From Cladopsammia gracilis (Eukaryota; Cnidaria; Anthozoa; Scleractinia; Dendrophylliidae): a stretch of DNA of 64,000 nt. The notes below the pieces were generated by a model. That model was not told where the DNA came from. It ran no database searches and saw only the letters and a list, made by a program, of their open reading frames with translations. Shown piece by piece: positions 30,094 through 42,880 of the stretch (position 1 is the stretch's first letter; each line of letters begins with the position of its first letter). A program made the position numbers and the translations under genes. Location of the stretch: contig JAJGOT010000345.1 in assembly GCA_022457155.1 (NCBI GenBank), positions 799,501 through 863,500 on the forward strand, written 5' to 3'.

Positions 30094-33000
30094 CTAAAGA
30101 ATGTGAACAACACACAACTTTATCAGGACTAAACATCATACTGGTCCACTGCCAAAATTTTAGGGACGTTAAACGATGTGCTTTTAATTTGTACAAATGT
30201 GTGCTAGAACAAGCATGAGTTAAAAAATGTGCAGCACTAGTATTATGCGAGCCATGAATACTGTCTGAAAACTACAAAGGTCTACACAGTCTACCTCCGC
30301 CTGGCAGTTACCTCGCGATCGATAAGACTGACCACCCTGTTATTGCGAACACTGAGGAGTGACGGTGTCGGGATTTAAACTCCTCAGATTGGATAAGATT
30401 GGTTGAAAATAACTCTCGCTATTACGAAAAAACAAATTGTGGTTCCAAAGGTGGCCGTTTAAGCAAAAGTTGACTGAATAACGAGGAACACGATTTTGAC
30501 TCTTGCCCTTAAATCAAAGGAAAATCGGCCTAAAAATTGAAGATACCTTGTTCTGCGTGTCTCGAATCTGTGAATTACTCTTCTCTTTATCTGCGCATGC
30601 CAGAGACGTTTTTCGAAGTTCTAACAACGTGGTGTTTTCTTTGTCAATCTTTTCAAAGTTAAAATAGATAACTTGTTTAAGTTGTAAGTTTGGCTGCTTT
30701 TGCTATAATACACAATGAAAAGTTTACAGTGTTAGCGGTGGATTTGTTTGTTGTCGAAGGGACAGTCAACTAAACCTTGAGAATTGCCTTGAATGCACGC
30801 TTCTGTTCAGCTTCTGAGTAACAATGGGGCGAAGGGGGGGGGGGGGGGGGGAAGGAAGGGGGGTACTTGGGTCAAGTTTTGCTGGGTATGTGCCGCTGGC
30901 CTCTCAGAGCCCCTACCCCATTATAGTCTATTCTGTGGCCAATTATAGACCCCATCGTAGTCACTTTTGAGTAAATGTAAATTTCGCAATCCCAACTTAG
31001 TCACTTTCTGTTTAACCATCTACCTTGAGTTCGGAACCCTTTTAACTAGGTCATCCTCAAATGAATTGACACATTTTTTAAATGTAGAAGACTTTACTCT
31101 TCAGCTACAAACCTTCTGGTTCATTTGTTAACCGAAAATATTTACAAGCTAAGACTACCCAAAAAATACTTGCCAGAATTTTCTTACCCCCAAAAATCCC
31201 GACAATTTGCAACCCCATTCTAGTAACTCTATTGAAAATGCAACCCCATTATAGTCAATCCAGTCGTGAAAATGCGACCCCATCCAGCGGCACATCCCCA
31301 TTAGCCCATTACTAGGAAGTACCCACCCCCCCGGGCAATGGGGCTGCTCTATGCCCAAGCATTTATCGTTTTGCGTTACGCATTTTAATTTATATTAAAA
31401 ATTTGTTACCAGATAAGAAATAAATGGAACACCCTCAATATTGTTTAAAAGGTAACTGCTATACATGTGATTTTTGTAAGAATATGCAAAAGGTTTGCAG
31501 TCTTTTATAAAATCAGCTAGAAATTATATATCAACTTATATCGTTACTTATTAGTCTAGACTTTTTTATTTGTTTTTTTGGTGGGGGCGGTAAAGGTTGA
31601 ATTCTAAAAATGTTATTTCCTTCCTTTTGCTTAGATAAGCATGTGAGTTTGTATGTGCATATCAGTGCTTCTCTGACGAGTGGTTACATTTAAAGATGGT
31701 TTCTCCTTTTATGTTTCGACTATGACAACAAACTAATTTATCCTAAGGCGCTGTTTTCACGTGGGAGTTTTTTTGCTGAGTGAAATTTGCGATATGTAAC
31801 CGGACTAGAGCATTGCAAGGCAACTTGCAAAATACACGTTATGAAGAGAAATGACTCGCCTTGTGAAAAAACTACAGATACTCTAGTACCTCGCAACGCA
31901 AGCATTCATTGCAAGACTAGATGCAAAGTGACAGGGACACGATTTCTTTTGCAACTTGTCTCGCAAGGGCCGCTTGCATTTCAATTTGCAGTCATGCAGT
32001 CAATTGAAAGAACCAAAGGATACTGCTAATCCTTTATCGCACCACGTGATGGCTTCCTCAAACAGATTTAGCTTCACCAAGGCATTTGCTCCTAAAAAAT
32101 ACACATTTGTGTGATTATATGTTTAGATAAAACGGCCGTATTTTATAGTGGAATAATGGTCTGCTCTTGTTTAATTGTGCTCTCCCAATGAAAAATTCTA
32201 CCACGGCTTAGACCATCGTCGGGTCCTATACAAGAGGATTCACAGCTGAAAAGACAACCCTTATAACTGAGAACCAAAGAGTACCAGCACTGTAAAAATC
32301 AGGGATTGGTACACTGACAGCACCTGCCAAGCCTGCAGTCGGGCCTAAACCCATCAATACCGAACAGCCAGAACATGATGTAAGGACATCATCGATACGT
32401 TGGTAAAATGTTTGATTTAATCGATTTCTTTGTTAATTAGACTTTAACAGTGCTCGGTGATTGAATATTTCTTTCATTAATTTATGTTGACAGCAGAGAC
32501 CAGAGTCTTGCTAAAAATAATGTTTCCTTCGAAAACTAATATTACCTTTACAATTTTAATAAAAGGGAGATGGTACATTTTATACATCAGTAGCCCTTCT
32601 ATCTCATGCAGACCAAATTAATATTGGTCAAAATTTGTTTCATCCATTGTTTTTCTTCATAATGGAAATGTATATTAAAAGCTTATTTCTGACCAATAGC
32701 CTAAGCCAGAGCAACTCTTCGGTGTTTCTTTGTAATAACATTAGTCATTGAGACATGGTTAACTCGTCGCTGTTTCTAAAAGACTGTAAATTAAAAAAGT
32801 CACCTGTTATTATTGCTTTGATTAACGATGGTTGTAAGTCAGTGGCAGCTTTTGCATCTCTCAGTGAGTCACTGTGATTTCCTGTGAAAGAATTAAAGCG
32901 ATTTTCAAATACGTTTCGGAAAAACAAAACCAGAGACTCTGAGGTAACACTGAGATGCAGTGAACCAATCAGAATTCAAAGCAGTAGCCGGCACCAAGCG

Positions 33001-33788
33001 CGGGAAAAACGTGGCGAACGAGACAGTAACCATTGGATTTGCTTCTATTTCTTTTGAGATCCCCGAAGTGGTGCGAATTGTTTATCCAAGGACAACAGGT
33101 CCATAATAATGCAAACATTGCGAAATGAAAAGAAATTTGACCAGAAAAATTCAAAATGTCTCACCCAAACAAAAGTGTGCTTCTGCCCTGTTGCTATAAA
33201 GTTCAGCCTTACGTTCGTCATCCTTCAAGTTCACTTTAATTCCTTCTGTATAGAAGTAAACAGCGTTGCTGTAATGCTTCTTACTGTATTCATCGTTACC
33301 TTCATTATTGTAAACCTCTGCTATCGCTAAAATGAAACAAATAATATTGAAAGATCGTTGGTGTGTACTGCTACAAAACAGTTATAGTAAATAAAAAATA
33401 GATATCTCTCTTCACGTTACACTGATTTTCCAAATTCATATTCGCTTAGCCAGTCTAGAACACTGTGCATGACTGTGATATAGTTAATAGGTAAATCGCA
33501 CACGAGCCATATGTCGTGGAGCGACTAAAAGTTCATGGGGCGACTAGAAGTTCATGCACTGACGTGATCAATTTGATCTCTCTGATAGACTCATGTGCTT
33601 ATGAATTATTAATGAGTTTTTGAATTTGCTATCAAAAATCTCTGGAAAATTAATAGCATGTCTCTTTAGTGTTGTATTGTATTGTATTATTATTTACCTT
33701 TAAAAGTCTCGTCATCAAAATCCAGCATCTGCTCACCAGGTGATGTGACGTCACTTTCACTCTCGGCTTTGATTCCACTCCTTGCCAT
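26749..33788 (-). CDS. Gene B: TPR-CHAT (TPR28-like) with one premature stop
   Basis: Six coding exons on the minus strand: 33788-33698, 33326-33165, 32881-32804, 32091-32024, 30648-30547, 30093-26749; 1,281 codons if the internal stop is ignored. Architecture: leader, N-terminal TTC4/Hop-like TPR region, 14 40-residue TPRs plus a degenerate one, helical linker, CHAT domain. CHAT is a caspase-like protease fold with a His/Cys pair; here the His lies in HIAAHG and the Cys in [11 protein letters not shown], both present. One TAA (29746-29748) interrupts TPR 2, where AAAAAA of the consensus became AATTAA. All else is open, so this is a very young pseudogene, a polymorphic null, or a gene starting downstream of the stop. 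Neighbours A and C share its leader exons. Confidence 0.83.
30547..30648 (-). CDS. Gene B exon 5 (102 nt)
   Basis: Encodes [20 protein letters not shown] and 14 more residues, ending AAG/GTATCT. It is the most diverged exon among A, B and C but keeps length and phase. Confidence 0.78.
30830..31335. mobile_element. Inverted-repeat element with 8-bp target duplication in gene B intron 4
   Basis: CAATGGGG flanks it on both sides (30822-30829, 31336-31343); genes A and C have this 8-mer once. Arms include 'tatgtgccgctgg' and 'ccagcggcacat' and a long G run opposite a C run. The interior repeats 'ccccattatagtc'. An 8-bp duplication points to a hAT-type MITE. The G run at 30834-30851 is 18 bases. 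Confidence 0.78.
32024..32091 (-). CDS. Gene B exon 4 (68 nt)
   Basis: Encodes [20 protein letters not shown] then LA. Acceptor TTTTTTAG and donor GCA/GTATCC. Confidence 0.8.
32804..32881 (-). CDS. Gene B exon 3 (78 nt)
   Basis: Encodes [20 protein letters not shown] then KAIITG; splice sites and phase as in gene A. Confidence 0.82.
33165..33326 (-). CDS. Gene B exon 2 (162 nt)
   Basis: Encodes the first N-terminal [23 protein letters not shown] through AEAHFCLG, nearly identical to genes A and C. Confidence 0.84.
33698..33788 (-). CDS. Gene B exon 1 with start codon (91 nt)
   Basis: ATG at 33786-33788; [20 protein letters not shown] then [10 protein letters not shown]; donor AAAG/GTAAAT. 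Confidence 0.8.
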
Positions 33789-36700
33789 GAATGCTGGGAT
33801 TTCAAGAAAAGTCCTATTTAGATAAATACATGTTTATTATTGTTATCACCATGCAGTAGTACTGGGAAGCTTTGATTCACTTTACAATCTATGATTTAGA
33901 TGCTTAATGAGATACGATACTTTAATCATGCTATGAGAAGCTTTTATTGTAGTTCCAAAGTAATAAAAGCACTGCATTTGTTGACTGACATTTCGAATGG
34001 AAGTCACCCTCAGAGTGTGTTATCATCAGTTAATGGAGTCTCTGGTCAATGACCGGTTTGGTCTGTTTACTGCTGTTTGCGTAGTCAGTCAAACTTCTTC
34101 AAAAAACGACACATAAAATTTTCCATAGTCACACAGCTGGGCCGCCATATTTACTACTATTAAACCACAAAATTTAAAGCGATATCTCATTCTGGGAATT
34201 ATTGTGTTATCATTAGAACTGTTCCGATAATTACATACTTTCGTATCATTAAAAGACTTCAACTTCGTTTCGAGGGTCTCTTTTGTTTCCGTCTCCTGCG
34301 GCTTGAGTTACGTTTTAAACCAACTACAACATACATAACCAGAAATCGACGGTTTTAGTTGTTTTTGGAACGTAAATAAAGGTATGGTTTGGATTGGTCC
34401 TGGAAGCTTTCGAGGATCGTGAATCATTCACTGCCGAACACTTAAGAGATGTCAGGTAAGTCCATTTACCTCAATTAATACCCTACATTTTGCCAGAAAT
34501 GAGGTTCAAGAGCTGACGACTGATCTTATTCTCGTAAGTGTATGCAATATAAAGCGGCTGTTGGACGCAAGTGATATATGTGCTTTTCCAGTCATTCATT
34601 CATAAAGTGGCCGCCTTTATCATGCATGAGATCGACTTTACCAAAAGCCAAATCAATCAATACGCAGTTCCTCGCTATCAATTTTATGATTGAAAGCCGG
34701 CTTCCCGTGTAATAAAAGCCTCCTTTTTTCTGACGTACAAATTGTTATGAACTCGGACCTCTCTTCAGTAACCAAGCCACTGGGTTTTATATTATAAAGA
34801 ATGCAAGTTTAAACATTTTGTTGGCTGCGCAGTAGGCGATGAAGATTATTTGGTGAAATTTTGTGGACGTCTGCGCGAAATTTTAAGGCAAGGAACTACG
34901 GTTGCTCTTGTAAGCGTATCAACATTTCTAAGTTAAAGGTTTTATGAATTTTGAACGGAGGAGGAGCAAAGCTGTCATTGTTATAAAGAAGAGAAGGCTT
35001 GATTGAAGGCGCAACAGGCGATATTATTTTTGTAAACGAGCCCGCGAGAAGCTCGTGGGCGTCTTCGCGTACTCATAAAGTATGAAATCCACATTCTCGA
35101 GAACTGCAAGAAATTTTGCCTTGGATTTTCTAGGATTTGTTCGTCAACAAAACAAAATGAATGGGCTTAAATTAAAATTAGCCAGTTAAGCTTGCTGGAT
35201 TATTTACTTCAGAGCAAATTTTAAAAGTTTTGGCGGCGGAGCTGAGAAAACAAGCGACGAAGAAACAAAACAAGAACATAAAAAAGAGAACGAATTAAAA
35301 CTAGTGGCATGTCTTCTCTACTTATAGCGACCTCCGCTGAACATTGACCTCCGAAACATTGGGTAACTTAATTTTTGTTCCCAGACCATTTTATAACATT
35401 AAGAGTCCAATATCCAGTTTTCCGGCCTCGATAACGAATTTGTCCCCACTAGAGATAACTCTATAAACTCTTTAAAACATTACATCATCTAGTTCTCTCT
35501 CTTATTTCAAACAATGCGTATTTGTGTCACGCTAAGACATGTTTTTAATTCATCGAAACAAAATTTGGTTTATTTAAACTTTTACAAATGGCAGCGAAAC
35601 TTCGCACATTTACCAACAACATTTGCCGTGATGTAGCGTTTTCCTAAGTCTTGAAAAATCCGGGTGAAGGCATCCAGAGCTCAAAGCGGCTTATGCACTG
35701 GTCAGCGGAATTACTAAAAAATAGTCTACAGCCAATCGAGTGAGCAATCGAGTGAACTTTGCCCCCGTCTGCTACACGAAAATGCGCATACATCCATCTA
35801 TACATATATCTATACGCCATGTCTAATAGAGTGGTTTCATATAACCCTTGAAATAGGAATTTGACAAATACACACTATTAGACACTGAATCCATTGTTTT
35901 CTTTCGTTTACTGTTGTCTATTTAGCAATGCCCGTTTCATTTTATTCCCCAAGTTTTCTGAAATCACTCTAGTCGCTAAAATGCCCTGTGTACGCGATAG
36001 TAATTAAAGTTATGTATAAATGTATTGCAACGATCACAGGTACGTCGCTGGATTATTGTAAAAGTACGCACCTTTGATGACTCTTGGGTAGTTTCGTCAC
36101 GTAAAATAGAGCGAGATCAAACAAAAGTCCTTCAATTAAAAATGATTTGCAGAGCGCCTTGTGTTCAAACCAACAGAAGACTTACACCCTATTGCACAAA
36201 GTATGTGCCGAGTCCTTTTATTAAGCACAAGCGCACTTCTTATAAATAGAACACTGTAATATTTCACGTTACTAAGTCATGACGCCCTTTGTGGCTTTCA
36301 GTATTTCCTTCTTTGCTTATTTCACTTTCATGAGAATTAATCTCTACTGAACATAATCTTTTGGTTTCATTCTCCAGCATAATTTCTAGAACATTTGTGT
36401 GTCTAGGCTCTCAGTGTTTCCTTTTTTGCCTATGTTTTTCACGAGATTGAACTCTCACCTAAAGATAATCTTTTGGTTTCATTCCCCAAGATTATTTCTA
36501 GAACACTTGTGTTCACGTGATATTTCACCTTTTGTCACGACTACCTTCTAGCCTGTCAGCGTTTCCTATTTTGCTTATTTTACTTTCATGAGAATTAAAT
36601 CTCTTGCGATAATTTTTTTGTTTTAAGGTGATGTTACACGGGACAACGATGACAAAAACCGAAAATGCCCCCTCTCTAAATAGTCAACTCATGGTTCATC

Positions 36701-36842
36701 TGAACTGGCGGGCGGCCCGCCTCATATTTCGATGTAACCGTCATAAAAGTACGAATCATGCAGCCATGGTTATAACAGGCTATCGCGGAATAAAAGCAGC
36801 CGTAAAGAAATGAAAAGGCGAAATGCTATATCAAAAGAAAGT
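33789..36842. other. B-C intergenic region, first part
   Basis: Upstream of gene B. Closely related to 53646-56423 upstream of gene C; from about 35860 onward the two differ by only a few bases per kilobase. No gene is recognised. Short open frames such as 36025-36249 recur in the partner copy only because the DNA is duplicated. Confidence 0.6.
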
Positions 36843-37094
36843 AAACGATGTAAGAAGGAGGTGCTCCATTAAGGAGAGGTGGCAGTTATGGGGAGGTCAT
36901 CAATTAGAGCATTTGAGTGAGTGACTGAGAAGTCGGGACATGAAAAACTGGCCGTTGTGGAGGGGTGGCCGTTATGGGGAGGTGACCGTTAGTTGAGGTT
37001 CTACTGTGATTGATGACCTCCCCATAAACGGCCACCTCTTTACAACGGCCAGTAAGGTCTGTCCTAAGGTGGCCGTTGTAAAGAGGTTCGACTG
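36843..37094. mobile_element. Cluster of pogo/Tigger-like terminal sequences
   Basis: Several inverted pieces of 'aacggccacctctttacaac' and 'ggggaggtgaccgttagttg', ending in a perfect CAGTCGAACCTCTTTACAAC terminus (minus strand, at 37094) next to TA. The left end is unclear, so this may be one element plus fragments. A near-identical cluster is at 56424-56675. Confidence 0.6.
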
Positions 37095-38017
37095 TACGTT
37101 GTTTACTATGGTGCACCAACATTGTTGCACAACATTTTGTTAGTTCAACAATGTTAGAATGTTTAGCATGCCATGTTAGATCAGTAATGTTTGACCAACA
37201 TTTTTTGTTGGATAAATGTTTTGATTTCCATTAAACATTTCCGCTGACTTTTAACAACGTTAGAGCGATGTTGAATAACGTTTATCCACCCGTCCAACTT
37301 TTGTTATACAACAAATGCTCGATGCGTTATATAACGATGTTCGGGAATGCACTTCATCTAAGCCTACATATAATGTCCCTTGCAGTATCCAATTTAGCAC
37401 CCTCAATCCCCTCTGGAAGACGTTTTAGACGTTTGAAATATTACGTTTTGACAAAACTGACACAGCTTTGTCTCAAAGCACACATGGCAATAAAGACAAC
37501 TGCAGCTTGCAGGTAGGGTATGTTTTGGCCAAAGGGTGCAGTCCGTCCAATGTAGAGGGGAGGAACCATTGGAAACGAATCCCTGGGGACAAGGTCAGTG
37601 TGCGGTAGAAATTAAAGTGTATTAAAAGATAGTTAATAGAACAAACTATATGATGAATATATGATCTTCATATATTCATATTCGTAGAATACACTAGTTA
37701 TGAAGCCCAACAAATTTCAAAAAGCATGTACAAAGCTACTTTGTTTTATGTTGAACGAACTGTGACCGTGCACATTGTTTTGTTCAAAGTGTGAGCTCAA
37801 AAGTTTCTTCTGGTCAGTTGCTCATATGCATTTCAATACACTTTGTGTGCACGGTCAAGGCAAACGAACAAAAGAAATGGAAAACAAAAACATATAACAA
37901 AGGACTGACTGAGTTTCATAACCAGTTTATTCTATTAACTATGGTATAAACAATAACTGTATTTGCAACGGAACACCCAAGCACAAGTAGTAAAGGATCT
38001 AATCAGCTATAAAATAA

Positions 38018-38151
38018 TGAAACGATTTGATAAAAAAGCAAGGCTGATAAACAGTACGGAAACGACTATATTTATTATTTATTGGATATTTCACAAATAT
38101 AGTCGTTTCCGTACCGTTTAATTAGCCTTGCTTTTTTATCAAATCGTTTCA
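38018..38151. mobile_element. 134-bp near-perfect hairpin MITE
   Basis: Arms TGAAACGATTTGATAAAAAA and its inverse at the far end continue imperfectly through 'gtacggaaacgactatatt', leaving a loop of about 20 bp. The partner copy is at 57599-57732. The foldback length suggests a MITE. Confidence 0.8.
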
Positions 38152-38160
38152 GAAATAAAC

Positions 38161-38660
38161 AAATTCGGCTAACGCAATGTTGTACCCAATTCAAACCTTC
38201 TAGGAATAAGATTCTTTGTTCACAATATTTCCATATAATTTCCATGTCAATGCTTCATTGATATGGAAATATGACGAACAAAGAGTTCTAATCCCAAAAG
38301 GTTTCAATCCCGGGGTGGGACACCCATATAAAAATGACAGGGGTGCTCGTCGTACCTTTTTAGGGGTCAAAATTTGTAGATTGGTACCGCTTAGGGTACT
38401 AAAATCTAAAATGACCACCGTTAGAATTTTCGCGGTACCTTTTAGGGTGGGAGCCGAAAAAAAGATAAAATATGACATGCGTTCTTTTAGAATTGGTGCC
38501 TCTTTGGGGTAAAAATTATTTTGAGCCACGCGCATCAAACGAGATTCTGGTACCTTTTAGGGTGTTTTTCGAAAATTTCCGACGAGCACCCCCGTCATTT
38601 TTATATGGGAGTCCCCCCCCCGGGGTTTGAATTGGGTACAACAATGCGTTAGCCGAATTT
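38161..38660. mobile_element. 500-bp foldback element
   Basis: Outer arms AAATTCGGCTAACGCAATGT and its inverse extend through 'tgtacccaattcaaacc'. A second, inner inverted pair around 'atataaaaatgac' and 'gtgctcgtcg' is present. Between them is unique sequence with repeated 'taccttttagggt'. It lies 9 bp after the neighbouring hairpin; the partner is 57741-58222. Confidence 0.8.
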
Positions 38661-41633
38661 GTCCATAAACGCCAATTAGTGATATTAATTAATATCACAT
38701 AAAAACTTTCTGGCGTGACATTCCGCTTTCAGTTAAATTGTACCACGGTTACCGTAAGGAAGTTATAAATTTCCTTGAGTCCATTCTTCCCAACCTCAGG
38801 CTAAGGTTAATGTAAGATAAAGTCTGGTTACACTCGTGCAGTTATATTTTGTAACGCTTTAGGTCACGTTGCAAATTTATTGGTAATATCAATCGCTAAG
38901 ACGAACGTACTTCCTAAGAGCTCATCCCGTGCTTCTCTCCCATGAAGGGGAGGTATGGGGAACGGATTGCGTGACGAGCCCTTAGGACGTCTGTATTGGA
39001 GGCTACCTTTCAAGTTGTTCATTTTCAAAATATCCTCAGATGTAGCTATCGTGGTACCCTGTGACAGAGCTTTGCATATTATTTTTTAAAATTAGCGTGA
39101 TAAAAATTGTTCTGTTGTGGAGTAAAAACAAATTGGGACCACGCCACGAACATGGGATTCTTTTGACAATCGCCCCCGTTTCTTTTGTATGGGAGTCACC
39201 CTACCTCCAAAAAATAAATAAAAGAGAATGTTTCCATCTATAGCCTCAAAAAAACTATCAAAACAAACCACTACGGAAACCTTACCTTTACTGAAATAAA
39301 ATCGAGCTACACCTAAATAAAATTATCGAGCTAAGGAAAGACCTATAAATGTTTTGCGTATTTATTACCTAATAACATACATGTCATATTTAGGTTGCGC
39401 CTTAATTCAGCACACACTGACACACTGTAATCATGCTGGTAAGTGATTACCAAAATCTTAAGCGCTGCCGGTATATTGAATGCAACAAACGTGATCACTC
39501 GTGGCAGTGGCAATAGGCTCTTGCTCGGGGAGGTTGCTTCCTCTGGAAAATTTGTAAAATAAGTCTTCTGAAATGGTCAGAAATGCATATAGAACAACGA
39601 AACGTGAAGAAAATTATGAAGTACCAACATAAAGATACTTGGTGTATTACATAATTACATCAAAATCATCGACATTACATATTACAAAGTTGAATAGAAA
39701 TAGCCGCTTCAGAAAAACACGCCACTGAGGCGGACACTAAAAAAATGGTGCCACTCATTTTGCTGTAACTGAACTCTCTTTCAGACGGACACCTCTCTAG
39801 AAAAAGTAAATAGCTATCGCTCGTTTTGGTTTCGATGGTGTCAGTCTTAATGAAAGTTAGTTGTATTCAATAGTCAATAGCTGCGGTTACTCGTTTTAAC
39901 TTTTACCTAGGTAAATTGCACGCTTAATTTAACTCGGTAACCGATAAAGCAACTAGGGCAGCAAACTGTCTGTTTTGCCCCAGTGCGAGATCCCGGCTCG
40001 ATACAACTGATTTACGTGGAGAATGATCCTTGGACACAATAGGCTCCTGTTGGACAACTGTACTGATTGCACAATTTCCATAAAGGAGCTGGAGATGTCT
40101 CCCATATTAAGGGATAACCCGTAGATATTTAACAAGATACCATTAAAACATACAATGATCTGCAGACAGACTTCAGTTCCTTAAAGTTCATATTAAAGTA
40201 AGTCAGATTATGTATACTGTATACCGTGCTAATGAATTTTTTAATTTTTTTTTATAGCTATACAAAAATGAAACTACAACTCTTGCTATGACGTTAGAGC
40301 GATTTTCCCATGACCTTGAAAAACGGTTTCCCTGAGTGTTCGCCATTTCTTTCATCCGCCAGTAGTTGAAAGAATCAAAACAAGCTTTGCTGGTTTCCCC
40401 TTTAAAATACTCTAATAAGAAAAGAGGCTTGTTCGATTGATCTATCGGAATGCTGAAAAGCAAGTGACGTCAAAGAGAATAGCTACTATTTAGCTCACAA
40501 TCCCTTCGCTTTGCGTGTTTACTAAACCAAGAACGAAAGGCCGCGCGCGTTTGCCTCCGTTCGTTAAACCAATTAAATAACTTCCTTTCAGATCGTTTGT
40601 TGTTTTGGTTGTCAAATAACGTATATTCTTCAAGTTATGTTTACGCGTACTCATGTTAAGGCCGTACGAAAATCGCTCTAATGCAAATCTAAATCTTGCA
40701 TTTGATAATGGTGTAGAGTCGGACAACAGGAACTGATCCTGTTCTGAATATGAATATATATGAAAATCATATATGTGAACTGCGGATGAACTATTCTGTT
40801 AAATTGTTCAATAATTCATGTGAACTGTTCTGGTACCATCAGTGACTGGCGACTAAGGTTCACACGCAGCAATGACTCATCAAATTCGAATGGTCCGTCA
40901 CTGGACTGAAACGTCACTGAAAAGGATAAAGAAAAAAGTGTCAGCTTTAATGGAGTTCCAACACTGCTTTGGAAACGGATTTTTTGGCTTTTCTTGGTTT
41001 TCGATCAAATTTGAGATTGAAGCCTCCGTCATGATGGATTTACACTCTTTTCGAGCCCGTTTTAAAGTTAATTTGCAAATTAAAATGCCTGGAAACCCAC
41101 CCTCCCAAGCAATATCATTTCTATCGTACACTGATAGGGGAGGGAAGCGGGGAAGGGGAGGGGGTGTTTTGCTCTGTCTGGGGTCCTTCACTACTACACC
41201 CACCTCCCTGCAATCATATACACCAAAACTCACAACAGACTCTAAAGGAAAATAGCCGATGATAAAATTAGTTGTTACTAAAAGAAATGCTATTTTAAAA
41301 ATAGAAATACATGCTGTCCGTGTCCTGTGGTTCTTACCTTTGAATGTGGTGATACAATTGGAATGAAAAGTGTTCAACAATATGCTGCTGTGGTGCTGTT
41401 CAACAGCATCCCAGCAACATGGTACCGAGTCTGTGAATACACGAGTTTGTGAATAAAATCCTGAAGTGTTAGTCATGTGACCAGTCAAATAAAACCTATT
41501 AAGAAGTTCTTTCCGGCAGTGCTGATAGTCTCTTTATGTTTTGTTCATTTTGATTTCCTTAACAGTTTCGTGATCGGGGATTAGAAATAGAAGGATTAAT
41601 AGATTTCAGTTTTTTCCCTTCAGAGTGAGATCC
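38661..41633. other. B-C intergenic region, second part, and 3' flank of gene C
   Basis: Includes 'gattgcgtgacgagccctta' sequence shared with 22996 and 58517, a half copy of the AGCTGCGG MITE at about 39885-39930, and the conserved 3' flank of TPR-CHAT genes (from about 40640). No independent gene seen. Confidence 0.55.
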
Positions 41634-42824
41634 TCACCTCGTTTGGCTAAAATCAAACGTCACGTCATCGCCAATCAGCACAAATGGAGCCCAGTACTTC
41701 ACGGCACTGTAGTCTCGAGATTCCCGCATCCATTTCATGGCCTGATTGAGAGACTTACTGACACTTTGGCCTTCCATCAAATGTTCGTAAAACTTTCTCA
41801 TAAACTTCAGAGTGACATCGTCATCAATCGCCCAAAGTGACGCAATAACAGATCGTGCACCGGCACCCAAGAAAGCACGTGCAATACCCACCACACCTTC
41901 AGCTTTGATCTTCCCTCGTCCGCAATGACAGCAGCTTAACACAACCAGCCTGGCATGCAATTTTGCGTTTAGCACATCTTCCATCGTCAAAAGATAATCT
42001 TCCTGGGATGCTCCGGGTGTTTTGGAACTCGCAGGATTAGGAGACAAAAGAATTTCCCCCGTTTCAGCACAACCATGAGCTGCAATGTGTATTAAGGCAA
42101 CTGAGTTTAGCCTGCTTAAAACCTGAGCTTTTGTTGCGTTTTTTCCAGTAAGAGGCTCAATGTTCAGAATCTCTCCAATCATTTCTACCTCTTCTTTAGC
42201 ACTCGGAAGCTGCTCTACTACATTGTCATGGATGCGAACAGTTTCCACCCACGGATCACCAACAAGCAGTGCACCAGACGTACTGTGGCGCCCCTCCGGA
42301 CACTCTGCCATCAGCTTTAAACTGGTTAATGTTGGAACCAGTCGGATTCTGACCGTTTCAGACAAATACCTGGAATGTTGATCCACAAGAGCAGCATAAG
42401 GAACCACGAGCAATGGACCATCAGGAACAATAATACGTTCATCATCTTGTATCAAGTGTAAAATCGGGCCAATGAGCACATCCGACAATACTTTCAAAGA
42501 CCACCCTTTCCTACTGATGATGGGAATTCATTCCCATCCGGACTCCGGTCGGGGAACTCTTTAGACTCTTCGTCTGCTGGCTAATCCAGGGAACGATTCT
42601 CCCACATGATGCTTTTAAAAACACCAATCTGTTTGTAAGTTTCTTGAGTTAAAGATCCCAAACTATCACTGATTTTCTTTTGCATAAACTGGCATTGCCG
42701 TTACTTCTGAAGTACCCAGAAATTGAGTGACTCCTGGTTTTCTGCAAGAAATATCGTCAGTGATGGAATGTGGCTTGAAATGCCAGACATTGTTTCTATC
42801 TGCTCTTCTGACAGTGTCCGAGTT

Positions 42825-42827
<3 letters not shown>
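41634..42827 (-). pseudogene. CHAT-domain half of gene C, inactivated
   Basis: The distal part (41634-42497, 287 codons from an internal Met) is an uninterrupted CHAT domain with HIAAHG and [11 protein letters not shown], so the presumed His and Cys are both present. Upstream it is broken: a one-base deletion near 42500 (GGTGATGCT became GGTGGTCT), TAG at 42581-42583 and TAA at 42701-42703. Both nonsense codons are also in the gene A remnant. No TPRs and no exon 1 are attached; the LINE at 42828-44250 separates it from the TPR half. Persistence of a long clean CHAT frame is odd, but a promoter is not visible. Confidence 0.85.

Positions 42828-42880
<53 letters not shown>
42828..42880. repeat. 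TAG microsatellite, LINE tail
   Basis: About 17 perfect TAG units; the gene A copy has only a short, interrupted version (5922-5947). On the LINE strand this is the 3' tail after AATAAAGGTT. Confidence 0.92.

Noticed and set aside
36025..37516. Short open frames conserved between 36-37.5 kb and 55.6-57.1 kb
   Set aside because: The surrounding non-coding DNA is equally conserved, so this is recent duplication and not protein constraint; several lie in MITE sequence.
42500..42540. CTGATGATGGG...CCCATC as a second hammerhead
   Set aside because: No GAAA core or cleavage triplet follows; this is decayed CHAT linker coding sequence.
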